DNA from: JBNLBS01 sp050303415
GTDB taxonomy: Bacteria; Pseudomonadota; Gammaproteobacteria; Methylococcales; Methylomonadaceae
DNA length: 64,000 nt
Assembly (NCBI GenBank): GCA_050303415.1
Contig: JBNLBS010000013.1
Location: forward strand, 40,472-104,471
Direction of reading: 5' to 3'
Shown here piece by piece: positions 54,165 through 63,170 of this stretch. Made by a program: the position numbers and the translations under genes. The notes under the pieces were generated by a model. It did not search any database. It had not been told where the DNA came from and was given only the letters and a program-made list of their open reading frames with translations. Numbering within the stretch: position 1 is the first letter of the stretch; each line of letters opens with the position of its first letter.

Positions 54165-54629
54165 AAACTAACTCTAAAAATATTAAGATTTTGAAATGTT
54201 TAACATGAACAAAATCAATAAACGCTTTTATCTGGGTACTGTGTTGGCTTTTTATACAAACAAGAAATAAAACACGCGGGAAAAATGAAATTAAAGAAAA
54301 AACTTTAGCTTAAAACTTTTAATAAATAGAACTTTAACTAGAGAAATTGCTGGGATTTCAAATTATTAGTCTATAAATGCCACAATAAGTTCATGTTATT
54401 TTACAAATAAATAGAAATCCAATGATTTTTGAAAAAAATTTATCTACCCCTAGCCCGGATAATTATTGTTGGGGATTAAGTTTCTTAAAACATTTGGCTA
54501 CAAACTTTATTAGCAAATAAATTATCAGTCCAAGTTCAATCCTACTGGGGGATTATATAAATACAATAGGTTGCGTTAAGCTAAAACTTAACCGGACGGT
54601 GAATTGTTAATAGCGCATAGTTTTAGGTA
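54165..54629. other. Intergenic region between the desaturase and the histidine kinase
   Basis: 465 bases, strongly AT-rich. I find no gene, RNA or large repeat; it probably holds the desaturase promoter and the 3' end of the kinase mRNA. One small inverted repeat (TTAAG...CTTAA) lies near 54574-54590. Confidence 0.45.
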
Positions 54630-56627
54630 TTAAATTGGCTTTAAGGGAATGATAAACTGAAAAACGGCACCGCCTTCAGCATTATTTTGAGCCCAAATTT
54701 TGCCGTGATGACCATTAATGATTTCCTGGCAAATGGATAAGCCTAAGCCGGTACCCCCTGCACTGGTTTTGGTTTTGGAACTTTGGATAAATTTATCAAA
54801 AATCGTTTTAAGTTCTGTGTCAGGTATGCCGACACCTTGGTCGGAGATACTTAGTTTTACGCCTCTAACTGTGCCTGTTTCTGATTCTGTTATAGACTCG
54901 GGGTGAATTACGATACTAATAATGCTTTGTTCAGGTGAATATTTTATTGCATTTGATAATAAATTGATGATGACTTGTCTGATTTTCAATTGATCACACA
55001 TCACCTGGCTGGTTTGACTAGAGTCAACAGTAATTATTAACTGTTTGGATTCAATGTAACTTTGCAGCTCTGTAATGCAGCTGTCAGTAAGTTTTTTTAA
55101 ACTAATTTCAGTAAATTTAAATTCTGTTTTTCCCGATTCCAATTTGGATAAGTCCAATAAATCATTCAGTAGCAGGAGCAGGCGTTGTCCGCTGCTATCA
55201 ATTTTCTGAAAGTATTCCGCCAATTTATCTTTTGAGGCTGTCTCAACGCGTTTAATACCAAAATTGGCAAAACTTAAAATGCCGTGCATAGGTGTGCGTA
55301 ATTCGTGTGACATATTAGCTAAAAACTCTGATTTGGCACGGTTGGCCGCTTCAGCATTTTCTTTGGCAGTGATAAGCTCGGCCAGTGCTTGGTCTTTTTC
55401 CAAATCAGCTTTTTTGCGTTTGTGATCAGAAATAATATTAATTCGAATAAGACTCATAAAAGAGCGAGCCAGGGTGCCAATTTCAGTTTTATCTTTTACA
55501 GTTAATTCTGTAATATCGCCTTTATGCCAGCCTTTTTTTAGAATTTTACCTACCGAGTTATTTAGCGTCTGTAAAGGCTGTGATAAAGATTTTGCCAGCA
55601 TGAGTGAAATTAGAATCACGATTAAGCTGGTTAAGACAAATATTAAAAAATATTGTTGCCGCAAATCGCTAATTGGGGCGAGGGCCTCTTCAAGATCAAT
55701 TTTAACAACCAAACCCCAACGAAAATCCGGAATGTAATACCATGCAGCAAATACCTGTTTATTACGATAGTCCAAATAAACCCCTTTGTCATGAAGTCCA
55801 TTCAAGGCATGAATAATCGGTTTTATATTATTGGCTTCGTAAAAGACCTTTTGTTTAAAAGCTGCATCAGAGTTGTTCCTTGTTGGGGTGATAATTAAAG
55901 CATCTTGACCGTCGGGCTTTGCCAGTATGGTTTCACCACTTTCGCCTAAGCCGGTATAGTCGGTAACAATACTTTGTAATTCTTTCGTATTAATTTGCAT
56001 AATAATCGAACCGATGAATTTGTTATTATGCAAAACAGGTTTTGCCAGAAATATAGCCTCTTTATTCGAGGGTGCATAGAATTCATAATCAGATATTGAT
56101 ATATCGGGCATTATTTTTGACAACCTGTAAACTTCACCGATGCCTGTTTCACTATATTTTCCAGTGGTCAGGTTGGTGTCCAGGTCTTTTTCCTTTCCCA
56201 AGGATAAAGCAATATCGCCGTTTTGAGTAATGATAAAAAGATCATAAACATGTGGATGATGATTCTGGAAAGTTTTTAGATAGGAATAGGCTTTGAAGAT
56301 AACAGGATTATTAAATTCGGCATGAAAAATACCCGGATGATAATTCGAATTGAAATAATCAAGCACTTTAATCAAATCCGGGCTTTCTGTAAAAGTTTCC
56401 AGATTGGATCTGTTATGGGCTAAATTTTCTTTAATTTGAAATATTTTTTTTTGGGCGATAATGTCTATTCGCTGTAAAGACAGGTTTTCTAACAATGACT
56501 GGGTTGAGCGCATATTCAGCAGGCTATTAACCAGTAATGGCAATATTGCTACCAGCAACATCCAAAATAAAATACGTTGAGAAATACTTTTAAAACTAAA
56601 CAAATTGGAGTTTTTTTGAGAAATCAT
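54630..56627 (-). CDS. Membrane sensor histidine kinase, coupled to a periplasmic binding protein
   Basis: About 665 residues from the ATG at 56627, which overlaps the stop of the upstream gene (ATGA) and has GGGAG before it. Order: a membrane helix (about 15-38), a large periplasmic dCache-like sensor (about 40-325), a second helix (about 330-352), HAMP, a short coiled coil, HisKA with NMSHELRTPMHGILSFANF, and HATPase with NLLSNAIKYSPEQ, DQGVGIPDTELK and GGTGLGLSICQEI. No receiver or regulator gene is adjacent. The ligand may be presented by the coupled binding protein. Confidence 0.88.
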   Translation of the reverse strand: MISQKNSNLFSFKSISQRILFWMLLVAILPLLVNSLLNMRSTQSLLENLSLQRIDIIAQKKIFQIKENLAHNRSNLETFTESPDLIKVLDYFNSNYHPGIFHAEFNNPVIFKAYSYLKTFQNHHPHVYDLFIITQNGDIALSLGKEKDLDTNLTTGKYSETGIGEVYRLSKIMPDISISDYEFYAPSNKEAIFLAKPVLHNNKFIGSIIMQINTKELQSIVTDYTGLGESGETILAKPDGQDALIITPTRNNSDAAFKQKVFYEANNIKPIIHALNGLHDKGVYLDYRNKQVFAAWYYIPDFRWGLVVKIDLEEALAPISDLRQQYFLIFVLTSLIVILISLMLAKSLSQPLQTLNNSVGKILKKGWHKGDITELTVKDKTEIGTLARSFMSLIRINIISDHKRKKADLEKDQALAELITAKENAEAANRAKSEFLANMSHELRTPMHGILSFANFGIKRVETASKDKLAEYFQKIDSSGQRLLLLLNDLLDLSKLESGKTEFKFTEISLKKLTDSCITELQSYIESKQLIITVDSSQTSQVMCDQLKIRQVIINLLSNAIKYSPEQSIISIVIHPESITESETGTVRGVKLSISDQGVGIPDTELKTIFDKFIQSSKTKTSAGGTGLGLSICQEIINGHHGKIWAQNNAEGGAVFQFIIPLKPI

Positions 56628-57874
56628 TGTTGTTTCTCCCAATCACCTTTCCAATTTGTGAATAAGGATTGCAAATATGACTGCCATTGCTGTTGTGTGC
56701 GGGATTTGGGATAAATAGCTGGCTTAGTAGCGTTGATGGAACTCCAAACAATGGTAAATTGACCATCTTTATTGATTTTGCCAATTCTTGTTGTCTTCCA
56801 TGTATGTAGGCTTGTCGAGTCAATCATGACTATTCCTTCGGGTGCCTTATAGCCTTGATTCTTTATTGTTTTTAGGACTTTCTTAGGTGTAGTACTATTG
56901 GCTACTTTAACGGCCTGGGCCCAAAGGTGAATACTAAAGTAACTTGACTGTATGGGGTCAGAGGTAACACTGTCAGCACCATATTCGCGTTTAAATATTT
57001 TTACAAACTCTTGATTTTGTATGCTATCAAGGCTTTGGAAGTAATTCCAGGCAGCATAATGACCTTGAATTGAATTAATGTTTAAGTGTTGCAGTTCAGT
57101 TTCATTAATACTAAACGATAAAACAGGTGATTTATCGGCTGTAATTCCGGCTGCATAGAGTCTTTCAAAAAACTCAATATTACTGTCACCATTTAACGTA
57201 TTAATAATTACACTGGGTTGAGTTTTAATAATTTTTTCAATCAATGGCTGTATATTTTTACTGCCTAATGGAATATATTGCTCGTCAACAATATGTGCAT
57301 CACTATTTTTAACGACATCTTGAATGATCTGATTCGCAGCATGGGGGAAAACATAATCCGACCCTATTAAGAACAATCGTTTACCAAGATTTTTTAATGC
57401 CCACCTTATTGCTGGCACAATTTGTTGATTGGGTGTGGCGCCGGTATATACAATGTGAGGCGATTGTTCCAGACCTTCATATTGCACCGGGTAGAAAAAG
57501 ATATGCTGGTGTTTTTCCACGATGGGTTTAATTGTCTTACGACAGGCTGAAGTCCAGCAACCAAAAATAGCATCGACATTCTCTTCAACAATTAAACGTT
57601 CCGCTTCCGAGGCAAAGACAGCATTGTCTGATTTTCCATCCGCTATAATAGCTTGAATCTTTCTGTCTAATAAACCGCCAGATTCGTTTAACTCTTTAAT
57701 TGCTAATAAGCAGGCTTTTACCAAAGACTTTTCGGAAATAGCCATGGTGCCGGTCAGTGAATGTAAAATGCCAACTTTTATGGGCTTATATTGCCATCTT
57801 AATGGTTTAGAACTAAATGAAATCAAAAGAACTAAAGATATTAAAAGCAGTGATATTTTTAGCTTCTTATTCAT
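56624..57874 (-). CDS. Periplasmic amide/urea-type substrate-binding protein
   Basis: A 416-residue type I periplasmic binding protein of the UrtA/AmiC/FmdD class. An N-terminal signal anchor (about 5-22) lacks a lipobox. It continues IKVGILHSLTGTMAISEKSL, GGLLDRKIQAIIADGKSDN, VDAIFGCWTSACRKTIKPI, FFYPVQYEGLEQSPHIVYTG and SDYVFPHAANQI. FYPVQYEG is typical of urea and short-chain amide binders. No permease or ATPase is nearby; the only coupled partner is a dCache histidine kinase, so it is more likely a sensor than a transporter part. A non-cleaved membrane anchor would suit this. Confidence 0.87.
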   Translation of the reverse strand: MNKKLKISLLLISLVLLISFSSKPLRWQYKPIKVGILHSLTGTMAISEKSLVKACLLAIKELNESGGLLDRKIQAIIADGKSDNAVFASEAERLIVEENVDAIFGCWTSACRKTIKPIVEKHQHIFFYPVQYEGLEQSPHIVYTGATPNQQIVPAIRWALKNLGKRLFLIGSDYVFPHAANQIIQDVVKNSDAHIVDEQYIPLGSKNIQPLIEKIIKTQPSVIINTLNGDSNIEFFERLYAAGITADKSPVLSFSINETELQHLNINSIQGHYAAWNYFQSLDSIQNQEFVKIFKREYGADSVTSDPIQSSYFSIHLWAQAVKVANSTTPKKVLKTIKNQGYKAPEGIVMIDSTSLHTWKTTRIGKINKDGQFTIVWSSINATKPAIYPKSRTQQQWQSYLQSLFTNWKGDWEKQQ

Positions 57875-58011
57875 AATCTGACTAATTAGCTCTAATTGTT
57901 TATTGTGTGCAAAGTGCTCTGCATAATATAGGTCATTGTTTCAGTGTAGTTCTCCTGTTATAAATGCACAAGTAAAGTTATGACCGCGTATGATGAAGCT
58001 TATAGCATATT

Positions 58012-59097
58012 TTATTGACTCTGTTTGATCTGATATCCATCCCCTGTACCAGAAAGCGCAGCGATTATATTTTTCTGTATTTCCGAGGAGCCTGAAAACA
58101 GACGGCTGGACAGTGCATCGTTGACCAGCTGGTTGATTAAGTGGTAATCGGTCAGGCTGTTGCTGCCTAAAATTTGCACGGCATCCAGGCTGGATTGCAG
58201 AAACGCTTCAGCGGCAAACAGTTTGGTTTGAGCGCTGGCCAGTGTGATACGCTGATTATTATCCTTTAAACGGGCGCATTCGTTAAGCCATAACTTGATG
58301 GTGTCCAGGCGTAATTTCATGTCGGCTATTTTATGGCTGATAGCCTGGTTTTTTCCCAGGTGGGCATTATTGACGATACGTTCTCGGCTAAACTGGATAA
58401 CGGTTTGCAACTGCCACGTCATAATTCCGTGAATTCCGGCAAAAATAAATGCGCGTTCCAGTTCCAATGCTTGTTGGATCATCATGTTGCCCGCACTTGG
58501 TTTGCCTAACAGCCGTGTTTCAGGTAATTGACAGTTTTCTAATACAACATCCCCCATGGTGGCTGTGTGGCAGCCTGAAACATTGGGGGCAGCGTTAAAA
58601 CTGACACCGGGATCATCGGCATGGACAATAAATGCACTTAGCCTGTCATTCAGTCGGGCGTAGATTATCAGTAAATCGGCAATCGGCGTATTGGTAATAA
58701 AACGTTTATGGCCATTGAGCAGATAGCCTTTATCGTTTTTAAATGCTGTCATTTTCAAGCCGGTTAGATCCGAACCGGCTTGGGGTTCTGTTATGCCGTG
58801 TCCGGCAATGAATTGACCGGATAACAACTTCGGCAAATAGTCTTGTTGCTGAGCTTTATTACCATAATTCAGTAGTGGAAAGACTGATCCCCATAAGTGT
58901 GCATTAATGGAAAGTATTAATCCGCTATCCAGACATTTCTGTCCCAGCTGTTGGTGCGCTGCAACCAATTCGCTAAAACCAGTGCCGATGCCGCCATGAC
59001 TGACGGGGATGGCATGTTTTAACAGCCCTTGTGCTGCACAATGACAAAAACGTTGTCTGGATGCCTGAATATCACCTTGGGGGGGCAGGGAAGTCAT
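58012..59097 (-). CDS. Acyl-CoA dehydrogenase-like flavoprotein (prolyl-PCP-dehydrogenase-like)
   Basis: A 361-residue acyl-CoA dehydrogenase family protein, the last gene of a four-gene ATGA-overlapped set. It has GHGITEPQAGSDLTGLKMTA, GHKRFITNTPIADLLIIYAR, a substrate-site-like FIFAGIHGIMTWQLQT, and LGSNSLTDYHLI. Such enzymes oxidise amino acids bound to carrier proteins, for instance prolyl-PCP to pyrrole-2-carboxyl-PCP (PltE, PigA, RedW). It stands right after an amino-acid adenylation enzyme, which suits this role. The substrate is not proven. Confidence 0.82.
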   Translation of the reverse strand: MTSLPPQGDIQASRQRFCHCAAQGLLKHAIPVSHGGIGTGFSELVAAHQQLGQKCLDSGLILSINAHLWGSVFPLLNYGNKAQQQDYLPKLLSGQFIAGHGITEPQAGSDLTGLKMTAFKNDKGYLLNGHKRFITNTPIADLLIIYARLNDRLSAFIVHADDPGVSFNAAPNVSGCHTATMGDVVLENCQLPETRLLGKPSAGNMMIQQALELERAFIFAGIHGIMTWQLQTVIQFSRERIVNNAHLGKNQAISHKIADMKLRLDTIKLWLNECARLKDNNQRITLASAQTKLFAAEAFLQSSLDAVQILGSNSLTDYHLINQLVNDALSSRLFSGSSEIQKNIIAALSGTGDGYQIKQSQ

Positions 59098-60539
59098 GTG
59101 TTCTCCAATTGCTTTTGGATTGCCAGATAATCAGTTTTACCGTTGGATAAACAGGGTAAGGTATCTAAAGTGATCAATTTAACCGGCTGCATATAATTGG
59201 GTAACTGTTGTTTTATGGCTTTAATAACATCATTTAAATCACTGTTTTGCTTTAACACCAGTGCAGCTGCCGGTCGCTGTCCACTGGCGGCATCTTTAAG
59301 GCCGATAACCGCACATTGGTTGACCAGCGGGGATTGCATAATAAGGTGTTCTATTTCAGCCGGCTCTACGCGATAACCGGAACACTTAAGCATTCTGTCC
59401 AGACGGCCATGGTAGCAATATTCCCCATAAGTATTGATTGATACTTTATCTCCTGTCGGATAAAAATTCTCATTGGATAAAGCCGGGATTAATTTTCCTT
59501 GTTGCCAGTAACCGGAAAGGTTGTTCGGGCCCTGGACTAATAATTCGCTGGTATCCGGGGCGATTTTTAATTTCGAGTCGCAAGCGGGCAGGCCAATCGG
59601 TATGGCTTCATCCGGATTTAATCGAGTTTTATCAACCGGCCAGTAACAACAGACGTTGGTTTCGGTGGGGCCGTATAGATTATATAAATCAGCCTCAGGC
59701 AACAGGTTTGACAACTTGATCAGTTGCGCGCTGGGAAACACTTCACCGGCAAATAACAGGGTTTTCAAACAACTGAGATCTGTTTCTGCCAATGCACCTT
59801 TAAGCGTAATAAAGCTAAGTAATGACGGCACGGTATACCAGACACTGATTTTATGCTCACTTAACCATTGTGTTAAACGGCTGGGCGACAGGGTCAGTAA
59901 TTTGGGTACAAAATGAATGCAGGCACCGTTACTTAAGCCGGTAAATAAATCAAAAACCGACAAATCGAAATGAAACGGTGCCAATGAAGCTATTTTGTCG
60001 TGTCGGCTAATACCAAAGGTTGAACCGGCCCAATGAGAAAAATTAAACATTGCCTTGTGGCTTAAGGCAACGCCTTTTGGCTTGCCGGTGGAGCCGGATG
60101 TATAGAGTATTGCCGCTAAGGCTTGGTCGGATAGCTGCCGGGGCCAATTGGTGTATTCCTTATTACTGGAAACCCGGCTGATATCCAGCCATAGTGCCTT
60201 TTGCTTAATCCATTCGGGGCAGTCACCCCGGCCGATGATGCATTGGGCGTCAGCATCTTCAATAATAAACTGCTTGCGATTGACCGGGTTGTTTATATCC
60301 AGTGGTATATAACAGGCCCCGCAACCTAATGCAGCCAGAATGGCAGTAGTGGCGTCAATGCCTCTGTCCAGAGCAATGATGATACGTTGACAGTCGGGAT
60401 AGTTGGCCTTGATTTCAGCAGATAGGCTACCGGCCTGTTGTCTTAATTGTGAATAGTTTATCTGATTATCGCCTTCGATTAAGGCGATTTGCTGAGGCAA
60501 GCTATCACATTGACGGTTGAAAGCAGTTAACAGAGTCAT
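59094..60539 (-). CDS. Stand-alone amino-acid adenylation enzyme (prolyl-AMP-ligase-like)
   Basis: A 481-residue adenylation domain protein. Core motifs in order are LAAILYTSGSTGKPKGVALS, FHFDLSVFDLFTG (with the Asp that binds the amino group in A domains), NLYGPTETNVCCYWPV, FYPTGDKVS, GRLDRMLKCSGYRVEPAEIE and the catalytic Lys in LSNGKTDYL. Free-standing enzymes with this FHFDLSVFD pattern and the WYTVPSLLSF segment resemble the prolyl-AMP ligases PltF and PigI. It would load an amino acid on the small carrier protein of the same operon. Proline is my best guess. Confidence 0.85.
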   Translation of the reverse strand: MTLLTAFNRQCDSLPQQIALIEGDNQINYSQLRQQAGSLSAEIKANYPDCQRIIIALDRGIDATTAILAALGCGACYIPLDINNPVNRKQFIIEDADAQCIIGRGDCPEWIKQKALWLDISRVSSNKEYTNWPRQLSDQALAAILYTSGSTGKPKGVALSHKAMFNFSHWAGSTFGISRHDKIASLAPFHFDLSVFDLFTGLSNGACIHFVPKLLTLSPSRLTQWLSEHKISVWYTVPSLLSFITLKGALAETDLSCLKTLLFAGEVFPSAQLIKLSNLLPEADLYNLYGPTETNVCCYWPVDKTRLNPDEAIPIGLPACDSKLKIAPDTSELLVQGPNNLSGYWQQGKLIPALSNENFYPTGDKVSINTYGEYCYHGRLDRMLKCSGYRVEPAEIEHLIMQSPLVNQCAVIGLKDAASGQRPAAALVLKQNSDLNDVIKAIKQQLPNYMQPVKLITLDTLPCLSNGKTDYLAIQKQLENT

Positions 60540-61885
60540 TGCTTGTCAGTATCTTGATCCGGGACATGTAACAATTCAGCCAGTACCAATTGATGTAATT
60601 GCTCAATCTGTTCACAGTCTGCGATCGGTTCGACAAAGTTATAACTTAAGGTTAAACGATTGTTAACGATGCAGCTTAAAAATGCCAATGCAGGCGGGGT
60701 GGTTACCTGGCAGACATGGAAAATATTGGTAATGGTTGCACCGGCCAGAGTGTTGTCGGCAATATTTATCCGGCCGATATCTGAAAACCAGAAAGAACTC
60801 CGTTCTTTCTGAGAGCCATAGGAAAGGCGCAGGGTATTACCGTATTCTTCCAAAGACAGCCAGGTGCCGGCCCACATTAACGGCAGAAAGGCAAAATCTT
60901 CCTGATTTCGAATAACTTGGCTATTCTGCTGTTTTAAGTGTTGAAACAGTTTTTCACGGTCTTGCACAATTTCTCTGGGCGCCTGTGCAAACAGGGCGGA
61001 TAGGTGATTGCCGGTGACTGGTGTTATCGCCTTTTGTTTGCGCAGGTTAAATGCATAGGGCGTGCAATAAGCCTCACCTTCAGCGGAAGGGTTAAATTGT
61101 TCCAATGCCCGCATTAAACAGCCTATAAAATACAGGCTGGTACCGGTCAGGCCGACCTGTTGCCGCGCCAGTTTTATAACTTTTTCAGTCTCTGCTTCGG
61201 TAAGTTTTTTAATGCGGTAATTCAAACGCTGTGGTGTTTGATCGCAATTGAACGCCTGAATGCTTTGCAGGCGGTCAAGGCGATCAATATAGCGTTTACC
61301 TTTAAGCAATAAACCTATTTTTTGCCACCAGCGGTACTTAGCCAGTTGTACGTAAACCAATGGTTCGGTTTCCGGTTGGCCAAATTGCTGACGTTTATGT
61401 GTATCATCCGTACACAGATACTGCATAATCAGATCAGCGCCTCTGGCATCGCAAAAAGGGTGCATCCAGCGGGTGAACAAGGTATGTTTTTGCTCACTGT
61501 TGATCAAATGAAACTCTATCGGAGCAATATGTTCTCTGTCTTGAGTGTCATTAATAATATGGTCAATTTTCTGTTGCTGAAACTGGTTTGAATCAGTATC
61601 GGCCGGGCAATTATGGTGATAAAAAAGCTTGATGTTTTTTTTTCTGTTACACCAGTAAAACTTTCTGCCGACTTGTTTAAGGCAGGCCTGGCTAACCGGA
61701 AAGCGTTGGCTAAATTCGAGTATACGATCAGCTAAAATTTCTATATCCGGGCAGTCGTCAAACTCCAATGCATAACAACCAAAGCTTCCGGACAAGCCAT
61801 CCTTACGAATTTCCTCATCCATGGCCAGGGTGAACGTATCGGCCGGATTCAGCGGCTCCAGAATATCCTGTTTATCGACGCTCAT
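60536..61885 (-). CDS. Condensation-fold (CAT-like) protein
   Basis: A 449-residue protein with the HxxxD motif at His142-Asp146 (RWMHPFCDARGADLIMQYL), so it belongs to the chloramphenicol acetyltransferase/condensation-domain superfamily. The second half has GTSLYFIGCLMRALEQFNP, YAFNLRKQKAITPVTGNHLS and WFSDIGRINIADNTLAG, as in PapA/condensation-like proteins. It likely transfers the aminoacyl or pyrrolyl group from the carrier protein to an alcohol or amine. Acceptor unknown. Coupled by ATGA to both neighbours. Confidence 0.8.
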   Translation of the reverse strand: MSVDKQDILEPLNPADTFTLAMDEEIRKDGLSGSFGCYALEFDDCPDIEILADRILEFSQRFPVSQACLKQVGRKFYWCNRKKNIKLFYHHNCPADTDSNQFQQQKIDHIINDTQDREHIAPIEFHLINSEQKHTLFTRWMHPFCDARGADLIMQYLCTDDTHKRQQFGQPETEPLVYVQLAKYRWWQKIGLLLKGKRYIDRLDRLQSIQAFNCDQTPQRLNYRIKKLTEAETEKVIKLARQQVGLTGTSLYFIGCLMRALEQFNPSAEGEAYCTPYAFNLRKQKAITPVTGNHLSALFAQAPREIVQDREKLFQHLKQQNSQVIRNQEDFAFLPLMWAGTWLSLEEYGNTLRLSYGSQKERSSFWFSDIGRINIADNTLAGATITNIFHVCQVTTPPALAFLSCIVNNRLTLSYNFVEPIADCEQIEQLHQLVLAELLHVPDQDTDKQ

Positions 61886-62118
61886 CCTTTATGCTTCATG
61901 ATCCATTGTTCAATGGCATTGAATGACTGGATATTTTCCGGTTCAATTTCATTGTCGGGCAGGGTCACGCCAAATTCATTTTCAATGTGCATGATTAAAC
62001 GCATAATCCCCATGCTATCAAGTCCGGCATCGAGTAGGTTATCATCATCGCTGAAGTTATCCGGTTCGGGGACAAAAATCAGCTCCTGTATAATAAACTC
62101 TCGTAGTTTCTTTTTCAT
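61882..62118 (-). CDS. Small acyl/peptidyl carrier protein
   Basis: A 78-residue carrier protein. The phosphopantetheine Ser is residue 35 in LLDAGLDSMGIMRLIMHIE. Helix I is LREFIIQELIFVPEPDNF. It is the first gene of the four-gene operon and its stop overlaps the next start (ATGA). It should hold the substrate between adenylation, oxidation and transfer. Confidence 0.92.
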   Translation of the reverse strand: MKKKLREFIIQELIFVPEPDNFSDDDNLLDAGLDSMGIMRLIMHIENEFGVTLPDNEIEPENIQSFNAIEQWIMKHKG

Positions 62119-62725
62119 AAGCTTTGTAAATTATATTCGACGAGTTGAAAATAATCTCAACGAGTCAGGTTGATAATCAGTCTGAGGTTGATTATAACGC
62201 ATAAATTTTATTGCTGGCGTTAGAGTACAGAGCTTGTGTTAGTTTTTTAAGGAAGTGAGAAATAACCCCAGCTGTCCACAGTGCAAAAAAGGCCGGCTAT
62301 TGATCATCGCTGAAATACACCCCAAGAGGATTGACGATGGCTAAAGCATGAATGCATAACCCTCTAAAACACACGGCAAACGAAACAACAAACAACATCG
62401 TCTCAGTCGCGGGACGAATCCCCGGTGCGCTCGAAAGCCTAACAAAGTCAAAGGAACAAGGCTAAAATGAAAGCACAACAGTCATAATCACTATCAAAAC
62501 GAATTAAAAATGGCCGATTGGAATCCACCAACCCGAACTAACGTCCAAAAGAAGTTGATAATTTTTAGACAATCCTCGCCGAAAACAATACAATCCCCCT
62601 TAATAAAGAAACTAGGCTAAACCGATCAGGCCGAGCCCGAAACGGTTCAGCCCAACACACATTTATCCGTTATGCGCTGACGCAGGCATGACTGTTAAAA
62701 TGCTTATAAGTTATGCTCTAAGGAA
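62119..62725. other. Mobile-element scar and cassette junction
   Basis: 607 bases with no complete gene. It includes the promoter side of the carrier-protein operon, a transposase tail relic (62243-62344), an A/C-rich untranslated stretch, and two GTTATGC core-site-like motifs near 62672 and 62710, the second just before the small membrane-protein gene. Confidence 0.5.
62243..62344 (+). pseudogene. Remnant of a transposase C-terminus with CxxC motif
   Basis: A short frame bounded by stops reads VRNNPSCPQCKKGRLLIIAE and then IHPKRIDDG before TAA. The CPxC followed by a short strand and a proline/basic tail resembles the C-termini of IS91-like transposases. Only about 33 residues remain. It is evidence of an old element, not a working gene. 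Family assignment is tentative. Confidence 0.4.
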
Positions 62726-63022
62726 ATGAAACGGATATTTATTACATTGCTAGTTTTGCAGTTGCTGATAGTCGCATCATTTTCTTATTTCGCACATCAA
62801 GCGGATTTAGCTATGAGCAAAGATGGTATTGGTGATTTGTCAAAATTCAATTCATTCAATCGATATGCAGGCATTTCCTTCTACTCTGCAAGTATTCTAT
62901 GGATTGTGGTTATAGTCGTGTCACTGGCTAAGCGGCAGTTTCGGAGCAAAGAAGCTCAATTAGCAATTGGGATTCCACCATTTGCAATGATTTTTGGAGT
63001 GTTGTTTCCATGGTTGGTGTAA
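62726..63022 (+). CDS. Small hypothetical membrane protein in a cassette-like setting
   Basis: A 98-residue protein with three hydrophobic segments (about 3-22, 48-68, 80-98) and no recognised domain. AAGGAA lies just before the ATG. The ATG lies 15 bases after a G^TTATGC core-like site and the stop is 11 bases before GCATAAC, its inverse. That arrangement is typical of an integron gene cassette. Function is unknown. Confidence 0.7.
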   Translation: MKRIFITLLVLQLLIVASFSYFAHQADLAMSKDGIGDLSKFNSFNRYAGISFYSASILWIVVIVVSLAKRQFRSKEAQLAIGIPPFAMIFGVLFPWLV

Positions 63023-63032
63023 TTAAATGACA

Positions 63033-63119
63033 GCATAACCAGCGGGTCAACTTGACCGGCCAAAGCTACGCGGCTATCGCCGCTACGCTTTTGCCGTCAA
63101 GTTACCCTTGTCGTTCTGG
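63033..63119. repeat. attC-like recombination site after the cassette gene
   Basis: About 87 bases. GCATAAC (63033-63039) is the exact inverse of GTTATGC at 62710-62716, as expected for one linear cassette. The inner arms pair as GGGTCAACTTGACCGG with CCGTCAAGTTACCC, leaving two unpaired C on one strand, followed by AAAGC/GCTTTT and a GC-rich tip (GCGGCTATCGCCGC). Bulged bases and a long imperfect stem are hallmarks of attC. The right core reads GTTCTGG rather than the GTTRRRY consensus. Confidence 0.6.
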
Positions 63120-63170
63120 CTGTAGAAAAACCTAATTTTAGGGGGTATTTTGTTAAAATAAGGCATCATA

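Noticed and set aside
62191..62226. ATAACGC...GCGTTAGA as a second attC site
   Set aside because: Only about 35 bases between cores, too short for an attC, and the inner arms do not pair.
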